DNA from: Sporothrix humicola
Lineage: Eukaryota > Ascomycota > Sordariomycetes > Ophiostomatales > Ophiostomataceae
Direction: 5' to 3'
NCBI GenBank assembly: GCA_021396245.1
Contig: WNYE01000025.1
Coordinates: 124,001 to 188,000, forward strand
Length of the DNA: 64,000 nt
Part shown: positions 57,401 through 64,000 of the stretch, one piece after another
Layout: each line of letters starts with the position of its first letter
Position numbering within the stretch: the stretch's first letter is position 1
Translations under genes and position numbers: made by a program
Notes under the pieces: generated by a model
What the model saw: only the letters and a program-made list of their open reading frames with translations
Told to the model about the DNA's origin: nothing
Databases searched by the model: none

Positions 57401-57932
57401 GCTGCTGCTGTTGTTGGATTTGCTGCTGTTGAAGCTGCTGTTGTAACTGCTGCTGCTTACGGAGCTTGGTCATGTCGGTCACCAGGCGGATGCCGGCCTT
57501 TGCGTTCTGGGCCTTTTGGCGGGCACGCGATTTGAGCCGGGACGGCTTGGGGCCGGCGTGGTGTGCGGGAAGTATCGAGACAGTAGACATAGTTGTACTT
57601 GTACGCGATCGTCTTGTAGTTGCAGCAGAGGAAGAAAAGGAGGCAGGGTTTCGAGAATCGGCGGGTGTGTCGGGCGCTTCTTCTATTGTTGCCAGCAGTG
57701 GCGGATACTCGCCACGGCGGCTGTCGTCGAGCGGCTTGCCATGGTCGTCGGAAGCCTCCTCATCGCACTCGCTGTCCCAGTCCTCCCACTCCTCGCGCTC
57801 GCGACTCGATGCCGCCTCAGCAATGTGTTGTGGTTGCTGTTGCTGGTGGCGAGAAATGTGAGTGGCATTATCGGTCTGGTCGTCGAAGGGGGTGTTGAAG
57901 GGGTTGGATTGTAACGTGCGTAGGTCGTTCAT
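54489..57932 (-). CDS. large type II membrane protein with disordered cytoplasmic region
   Basis: Single exon, 1147 residues, ATG 57932. The N-terminal about 730 residues are disordered and Ser/Pro/Thr/Gln-rich, with a QQLQQQ-type glutamine tract near residue 165-190 and a basic stretch (RGCLPNSGCFGRKGGRESRR) just before the membrane. One transmembrane helix (CMGVIGALVLLITVITALAV, about 741-765) follows. The about 380-residue ectodomain has several N-glycosylation sequons, SCVSPSSIWSCSLP and a conserved-looking C-terminal ITLTEDLHGGDF section ending in GGCQCTWNNFLG. I think fungal databases sometimes call relatives glycoprotease family protein, but no protease motif is present; that name probably leaked from the adjacent QRI7. 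Likely a cell-surface or wall-facing protein of unknown role. Confidence 0.85.
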   Translation of the reverse strand: MNDLRTLQSNPFNTPFDDQTDNATHISRHQQQQPQHIAEAASSREREEWEDWDSECDEEASDDHGKPLDDSRRGEYPPLLATIEEAPDTPADSRNPASFSSSAATTRRSRTSTTMSTVSILPAHHAGPKPSRLKSRARQKAQNAKAGIRLVTDMTKLRKQQQLQQQLQQQQIQQQQQLQQQQVQQKPAGKFVDNAALLALEGKPSDSSIGNWNWRRRRANSTKSTKTISPGGERAQDLSPNDRPIVIGISLPEDDLVGRTVSPQTATLETPINIPMYLAKGTAAPASQLQQVTTLSPQAPMQSVWSPDTEEGGSPRSAGVSNVRAASSIYSQFTGQSATSTQTAPPVPSLPSAYKDALGVGVVPTNTPNYGHAARHDSLLLREAEYYDADTPITLFEEDNSPASYNRMSRPRGRHARSMTNTIDTTHSGWWDHVQTPFAEQSAHPFSAKTSSPLTPSSAKTPLSAASIHAREAVPAVPALPPTNTIQSAQKAAVSTTPISPLITPEEEWWKKSAANEKKRVSTHKPELGISTAIANAHTYQIHERSPTVASSSRSAAPAVAQRIVTPRLTPRIVHISEKAGAAPMTGRSVLSDRSDDPPPYEPSSQPEMSVRYRAVFPPGHPLRVEFPPSPGPVSPGLAHTMTSQGGIHMSDVPLTPAGVRSAAAAAGTPLPARPSGALLPGTTVVASDAAAKVERSRRRHEKEDAAAMRAGGMWRGRGCLPNSGCFGRKGGRESRRRHRLICMGVIGALVLLITVITALAVTLSKKHAAPEEKASIWLNTTGFPPIPTGVLTVIGTDNAVNKASCVSPSSIWSCSLPKEQQAANGQFDGDAPSFFIDIQFDNSTEKLWDVPAGAIPTPVSSAKATAAATTSTQQFDAGFTPNPAPPSFQELWFLGNTTDNIKANNKAGEPTPFYITFMSSMNDTTPGPNAVLDKRAATPTASDGFPSPSLNADGTGAPAVMHPLPIQQPLRLYDRGLPTEHFGFYTYFTKTIYLQSITPNTSPLPSDGNGGSLEVDANHIVTWLQTRFLVKIWTRMENQTQLLGTRSTSGASGSNSTQPGSFPYPITLTEDLHGGDFSQKGVFARGVDGLQRIQTTNASIIIDNLEFGGTLINHSANPTFGGSDGGTGGCQCTWNNFLGTNGNVIV

Positions 57933-60727
57933 GATGTGGGAGAAAATAGAGCGCTAGGCTCACGAAAAGGGCGTGGTAGTTGTGTGTGTATATGATGCAA
58001 TGACTGTGCCAGAGGGCCAGGCTCGTGATGTATGTGTTTAGTGATGCTGGTATATCGATGCAAAAATGGGATGAAAAATGCTCAAAAAAAAGTGCGATGA
58101 TAAAATGCGAGATGATTTTGGAGATGAAAAAATAAAACAGGGAAGAGAAAAAAAAAATCGAAAAGAATGTTGTTTTCTCAACAGGAACACGTGTGAGGGC
58201 CCTGAGTCTGGTCTCGTAGTTGAGGGTTATGGGCGTTGGCTATTGATGAAAGGAGGCCTTTGAAAGGTATTGTTCGTGAATAAAGGCGGAGAACAATGAG
58301 TCGCAGACAAAACATCCAACCACACCACCGCGTCACTCGACAATAGACAAAGACCGACGACAAAGCGAATACGTGAAAACAGGGGCGAGTGAAGAAAAAT
58401 AAAAGAACGAAAAGAAAGGAGGAATGTTTAAGAGGAGGTAAAGAACGAGACAAGAAAAAGAGTGTGGGAGAGTCGGATCGAGCCAAAGAGAGGATAGGAG
58501 GGGAAGAGAGAGAGGAGGCAAGGGAAAAAAAGAACGGGTAACGCGAAACGAACGACGTGGAAAGTGTGTCACACAAAACAGATGTGAGAGAAAGGAAAGG
58601 AAGAGAAAAGGTAAGAAAGAAGAGAAGGGGAGGAAAAACGAGGATAGGAAGAAAAGAAGGAGAGAAAAGACGAAGCAAAGACGAGACGTCACGTCAGCGT
58701 TTGTGTGGACGTGTGAGAGAAGGAGAGACCCAGGGCCGCGGCCGTGGCCAAGACCTCTTTCTCTCCTTTTCTTTTTACTATTCTTCTTGCCTTGAAGTTT
58801 TGTTTCCAAGAATGGAAAGAACGACTCTTCCGGGAAGGAGCGAATCGAGGCCAGCCAACCAAACCGACTGGTTTGATTCGTCCCCATGCAAAAGAGCTTT
58901 CTTTGGCAGGAGGCTGTCTCTTGCTTTCTTTTTTGAGATGTATGCCTGCAGGGATTCCTGCAGCAAGGGAAGGAGCGACAGCATCGCCAAAGACTGGCAA
59001 GGCCAAAATATCACAATGTCAATATGCATCCTGTGCTGCACGGCGAAATGGACAAGGCCAAGATGCCCCACTGTTGCACAGAAACACCAGCAAAAGAGGA
59101 CCCAGAATACCTCTCTCGGGCCGCTTTTTCCTCCCAAGAATAGCAGGCGCGCATTCTCATTACGCAGGCGGAAATGAGCCTCAATAGAAAAACGAAAAGT
59201 AACGCGTCTGTGAGGCTGTCAATGTCAACAAGTCGGAAGAGAGATTGGAGAAGAAAAGAGAGAGAAAAGAACGACGACGTTGAGAATGTCTGAAATAAGC
59301 GCCGCAGAGTGGTGAGCAGGCGCTATCATTGGCTGTAGCGTAGCCGCCCGTGTATTAGAGCTGGAGGCTCCACTGCCCAGACCAGCGAAATGTGCAGGGG
59401 TCAACAACACCGATCGCTCCTACCCAGACGGCTGATTGGACTACGGCGGCTCTTGTTCATTTCAAAACGCAATTGGCAGCTGCCAACAAAGAGTTTCTAT
59501 GGGAAAAGGGAGGCAACAAGTGTCAGGTGATCGCTTTCCATTCCCGACCACCCATGGCAAGGCAGGCAGGAACGAGGGAAGCGAAGGAAAGCGCTCTCGG
59601 CGCCCAGGCGGTTTCCCTGCAGGAGCTCCATCCGGGCGTCTATGATAGAGAGAATGCTTGCGCCGATGTCTCGGTTCTTGGCAATGCCGAGTCCCTCAGG
59701 AAGCGCCCTCGTTCCAGGGCTGCATCCGCCCCGTCTCACGCTCCGGGCGCACACGTCGACCTGGGGTACCTGGAAATGTGTCTTGCCGTTCATCTGTTAC
59801 GTCGCCTACCCGCTGTGCCCCATATCGTCTGTGAAGTGTGTCATGGGGATACGGAGCTCGGCGTTGAGTTTTGTTTCACTCACACAACAAGCTGCCGAGT
59901 TGTATCGTCGTGAGTCTCCCTGTGACATTTTCAATGTGCCCTGGGAGCACGTTATCAACTATTAAAAGGTCATTGGGATAAGGGTTTACAAGAAGAACGG
60001 TGGCAAAGGCCAATATTCAACAAAAGCCAGTGACAAGTTGCTTTTGCCAATAAACCATTACACGAGTTTATGCTTCTTTTTTTAAACAAGGAAGTCAAGG
60101 AAGAAATAAAATAAAATAATCTACAACTTGGAATATCGTGCCAATATGCATATACCTCGTTGGTGTTCCTAGATTCATTTAGCCGTGCCCCTTCTGTGCC
60201 TAATTACTTTCTGCAACAAAGTGTGAATGACTCGCTCCTTCTTCCTTCTTTTCTGTCCCCCTCTCTCTGTTCCTCTCTGTGCCAGCGTTCTAGAATCGCT
60301 GTTGGCTCCAGCGCCTGTGATGTGCACTAAGTCCGTCTTGGCGGCCGCTGCCAAGGCAAAACACCCACTGACAGACGGTGTTAGCCAGGTCCATATGCGC
60401 CCCAGGCCTTGGCCAGCTTGGCCTAAACCCCTGTTTTAGGCAAAGTTCAACAACCACATTTCGTGGTTGAAGAAACAACTCTTATGGAGAAACGGCACGT
60501 CAGCACATGCGTGTCGAAACGACGTCACTCTGAGCTTTTTTTAGAGGTTTCTTCATCGCCGAGATCGCGGTGAATTCAAGGCAAGATATCAGAAATACAA
60601 GGCAATTCATTAAGAAGAAAGATAATGGTACCGATTGGATATCAATTGGAATTAATTATCAAAGGCGTTTGAAAACTATCGCAGGATTCAATGGCCCTTC
60701 GGGCCATGGTCTTTGGGCGACACCCTC
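57933..60727. other. intergenic, no gene recognised
   Basis: 58.1-58.75 kb is purine-rich on the plus strand, a long pyrimidine-rich leader for the 54489 gene. 58.75-60.7 kb contains one open 173-codon plus frame (59392-59913) without an ATG start or family resemblance. T-runs near 60.07 kb. Nothing convincing. Confidence 0.55.
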
Positions 60728-60970
60728 TTAGCAGCAAGCACACTCCTCGCTGAAGCAGCAGCAGCTGCACTCCTCCAGGAAGCCACCGCGCATCGACGCA
60801 GTCGGCTCCATGTCGGGCTGGGACTGGGGGGTCTGTTGAAGTCAGTAAAAAGTCATTGCAAAATGTCAAGAGAATCAAGGGAAAGGCGAACTCACCGGCT
60901 GCTCAGTGACAATGTTGTTGTCGTTGACAGCCATGGGCTGCTGCTGCTGGGGAGCGTCGGTGGAAGGCAT
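60728..60970 (-). CDS. small Cys-rich CYSTM-like protein
   Basis: Two exons (60896-60970 and 60728-60832) with a 63-bp intron GTGAGT..ACTGAC..AACAG, phase 0, give 59 residues. The product is MPSTDAPQQQQPMAV.. then ..MRGGFLEECSCCCFSEECACC. An N-terminal Gln/Pro-rich half followed by a dense Cys cluster at the very C-terminus fits the CYSTM class of tiny tail-anchored stress-related proteins, although the segment before the cysteines is short for a membrane span. Each exon alone sits inside a different longer frame, so this gene is easily missed. Family call moderate; the gene model is strong because both splice sites and the branch site are canonical. Confidence 0.75.
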
Positions 60971-62843
60971 TTTGAGAGTTTGTTGTGTAAAGAGAGTATC
61001 AACTCTTGGCGATGGGCATAAACGAGAGTGGTGGTAGTGATATTTGGAAGTGCGTTGCAAGAAGTGCTGAGCGTGGATTGGAAATGAGAATGGAAAGAAA
61101 AGGAGAAGAAGATGGTCTGACAAGAAGAGGGAAATGCGCATTCTTATCTACTTCTACAACCGTTGGAGGCCTTTTCTTTATTTCCCTATTTCTGCTTTTC
61201 TCCATTCGTCTATTTCGTCTAACTCGTTATTATCCAGTTTAGCATTGAAAAAAAACCTGTGGGTGAGCAAAGCTACCTGGTGGGCAGCAACGATTGAGTG
61301 GACAAAAGACGGGAAAGTGGGCAGCAACAAGAGCCTAGAACATTGGAACATGGGTAGACACTTACGTCGACCGTACCATTCTTGCCTGTGACGACGTATT
61401 CCCGCCTTCCCTTAGAGACGGTGTGGACGGGATGGTTCTGTCCTGCACAAGCATAAATTTTGTGGCTGCGACCCTATGACGGCAGCTGTCCACGACATCT
61501 CCGTGTACACGCAACAAGTATGTGTACAAGCATGCACGCAGGCACGATACGTAGCTAGGTAGGGAGTGGAGAGGGGGGCAGACTGGCAAGTTAACAGGGG
61601 AGCAAAGCAGCAAGGTAGAAAGCAACAGGGAGCAAGGACAGGAAACGCCTCCGCAATTTAAAAATAACGTCGATGTAGAAAGTCAAAATCCACAAGCCAG
61701 CGAGCCAGTTAGATCAGGGATCGCAAGAGGGTGGCCGATGGGGAAGGAGGGAACGGAATGAGCGAGCGAGACGAGGAGCGTTATGAGTTGGCAAAACGAG
61801 CGAGTAATGCTCCAACTCACTCACACCTAGATCCGGGTGAGATCAAATCACTCTTACCCGTACAAATACATACGTCGCCCACCCTCGTAAGATGCTTGTT
61901 TTGGGATAACGGGAAAAACGGTCAAAGTGGGAAGGAGCAATCCGGGCACAGCGAGAGACTAATTTTGAATTGAATCGGCGAAAGGGTCTCCTTTCTACCT
62001 TGCTCTATCGAAACGTACTTTCCATTTTGAGAGAGGTGGCTCTCCAATTCTGTAGCCTTTTTCCACAACGGAGGAGCTATGCAACAAAAAATTGCCTCGT
62101 ACGTTAGTAAAATGCGAGGCGCAAGTCGAATAAAACGGCAGCTGCGGGCGGGCCATAGGACGGAATACGAGGTCAAAGTATCGTGGGGAAAGAAGCTTTT
62201 TCTCAAGCCTGGGCAATCCTGGGCATGCCTGGGCGCCCGAAATAAGCCGCGTCGAAGAAAGTGAGAAAAGCGGCATCGCTGGAGGTTAAAATCACGCTGC
62301 GGAGCTCTATGCAAGGCGGAAGGAGCAAACATCGGTGACTTGGCAAAATGGAAAGAGCGGAAAGAGAAAAGCTTACTTCTACATCGATGCAAGTAAGAAA
62401 CAAAACAACAAAACAAAACAAACACTGAAGACGAAACACACTCGTTCCCGGCATTCATGCCGTCCTGCATTGTTTCCCTTAGGCAATCCATATTTTGGAT
62501 GGGATGTTTTGATGCCTGATCTATTGTATCCCGATTTGTTTCCAAAGCGTTTATATGCCTTATGGATTCCTTTGTTCTTGCCGTTGTTTCCGTAAGTGAC
62601 AGGGCCTTCATCAGAATGCCTGAAGGACACGACCCACCTTCCCTACAATAATCTAGCAACGTTGGAGTCCTTCGCTTCATATAAAGGGCTGTCCTCATAC
62701 GTTGGAGGCCTCGTGCTGTTTGGACTTCCAACCACACTTTGCCGCAAAAGGATTTGGAGGGATGGCGTCCACCTCGGTCCAGACTCTCACAGAACCAACA
62801 TCAAGATCCATTGGGGTCGCTGGTGCTGTTGGGCATTGTGTCC
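60971..62843. other. intergenic, no gene recognised
   Basis: Promoter side of the CYSTM-like gene and 3' side of the last gene. No recognised frame; composition is unremarkable. Confidence 0.55.
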
Positions 62844-63684
62844 TCACCACAATCTCTTTCTCCACGGCGCAGGCGACGACAAAACCGTCTGTACCGCACG
62901 AGGTCTCTGATTTTCCGATACGAACCGCAGCCAGACTCGACAGCCCCATAGCGCAACCAAAGCATCCAGCGTCTCCGGTGGTAGAGAGGCCGTCACCAAC
63001 AGCCGATGCACAGACAGCTCCGAGTCGTACTCCATCGCTACATCTTGCCCTTCGTCACGACCGAGTCCCCATTTGCACGCAACCCGCCGTTGTGAAAACG
63101 AAAACACTGGTGCTGCACCGGCCACAAAAGGTGGACTGTCCCGCTCCGTCCATCCCTTTTATGTCTATTGGTAAGACTGTCGCTGACAATTGACCGTTTC
63201 CCGCAGACGGTTAAGTCGCCCGAAACACCAGATGGCCCAGACGACGGGCAGGTGCAGCCACAGCCTGGATAAAGTAGTCCACCGAGTTCTTGATGTTGTG
63301 TCCGCTCTCATAGTTGTGGACACCCGCCGTGCGCATCAGCCGTATTGGTGGCGGCGTGCGGCGCAGATTGTATATATGGCGAGGCCGGCATTTTATTGTA
63401 CTTCTGCCACCTCCAGGTCGCTGTTCCATCCGTGAAAACTCGACAACTGATGTGGGATCACTCAAGCTGGCGAGGCCACGGTTGACGCCGTATAAGTGTA
63501 CATCAAGGTCTGACTCGGCATAGATGGCTTGGCCGTCAAGCACAAGAATAACTGGCTGCACGATGTCATTGTTTCTCGTACTATTTAAAGTCCTTGCGTC
63601 ATCGTAGACGGCCTCAGCATAAGATGGTAGAGCGTTTGTTCCTGACGGCGGTCCAGTATATGATGGCGGTTCCGAGCCGTCCAT
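62844..63684 (-). CDS. conserved small fungal protein, two-exon model proposed
   Basis: Exon 1 starts at ATG 63684 and is open to TAA 63211 (157 residues if unspliced). It has a PPSYTGPPSGTNALPSYAEA leader, then VILVLDGQAIYAESDLDVHL, SRMEQRPGGG and RHIYNLRRTPPP. Further down, another frame (63155 to stop 62844) reads LLVTASLPPETLDALVALWG CRVW-like, an ending I associate with a widespread uncharacterised fungal family that starts just like exon 1. Joining 63229 to 63155 (73-bp intron, GTGTTT..AAAAG) keeps phase, but the donor is weak, so another junction is possible. The unspliced 157-residue form is the alternative. Function unknown. Confidence 0.55.
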
Positions 63685-64000
63685 TTCGGAGAAGAATGAA
63701 ATAAGTCAAGTTAAAAGAGAGTGACCGGGGCCGAGCCGAAAAAAAAAAGCTCCGAATGGAATGCTTCGAATGCCGGGGAATGCGAGCTTGCGGCTCGGCC
63801 GGTACTAATCATCAAACGGCGCTAGGTGGGTATGGGCCGTTCCCTTCGGCTCCGGAGGCCCTCTATGTTTTCATGTTCTAATACTCGGGTATTTTGAATT
63901 GTACTCCGTTAACAGATAGTAGTTCACATGGTTGGCCACTTGGGTGCAACTGAAGTTCTCAACAGTTTTGGTGCCAAGTGGTGCCCGTGTTATGTTGTGA
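63685..64000. other. intergenic at window end
   Basis: Upstream region of the last gene, with one GTACTCCGT motif at 63901. No gene seen. Confidence 0.5.

Noticed and set aside
59392..59913. 173-codon plus-strand frame
   Set aside because: Starts with GTG, no family resemblance, and an overlapping minus frame is equally open; no reason to call a gene.

Overview
This window looks like nuclear DNA of a filamentous ascomycete (Pezizomycotina, probably a sordariomycete). Short introns of about 50-80 bp with GT..CTAAC..AG signals interrupt coding exons of higher GC. The recognisable proteins are fungal core proteins: Cgr1, a Pex4-like E2, an Anp1/Mnn9 mannosyltransferase, proteasome beta-5 (Pre2) and mitochondrial Qri7. 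I saw no rRNA, tRNA, CRISPR array or intact transposon. About a dozen genes are well supported, so gene density is low. Most are on the minus strand; only the APH-fold gene, CGR1, PEX4 and PRE2 are on the plus strand.

Layout. 1-2.5 kb: 5' part of a PXB/PX/DUF3818 lipid-binding protein. 5.4-7.2 kb: a coiled-coil, single-pass membrane protein ending FDEL. 7.9-9.6 kb: an APH-fold phosphotransferase-like protein. 9.8-10.2 kb: a small charged protein with unresolved exons. 11.5-14.9 kb: a 1140-residue Ser/Pro-rich disordered protein, followed by almost 11 kb without a recognisable gene. 25.8-28.7 kb: CGR1 and PEX4.

28.7-47.6 kb is a roughly 19-kb accessory interval between PEX4 and the mannosyltransferase. 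It holds one intact gene of a mobile-type family (T5orf172/GIY-YIG-like) and several decayed coding frames. The two longest frames on the minus strand are each about 515 codons long and are broken only by TGA codons. That fits C-to-T decay of CGA codons, as expected from RIP or methyl-CpG deamination. Poly-A/T tracts and a short inverted protein motif also lie here.

47.6-58 kb returns to core genes: the mannosyltransferase, PRE2, QRI7 (tail to tail with PRE2) and a large type II membrane protein. 58-64 kb holds a tiny Cys-rich CYSTM-like gene with one intron and a small conserved fungal gene whose second exon I propose from frame and family resemblance.

The genes do not form a pathway. They are neighbours in ordinary eukaryotic order, serving ribosome biogenesis, peroxisome import, proteolysis, mitochondrial tRNA modification and cell-wall mannan. 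The most unusual part is the decayed accessory interval.
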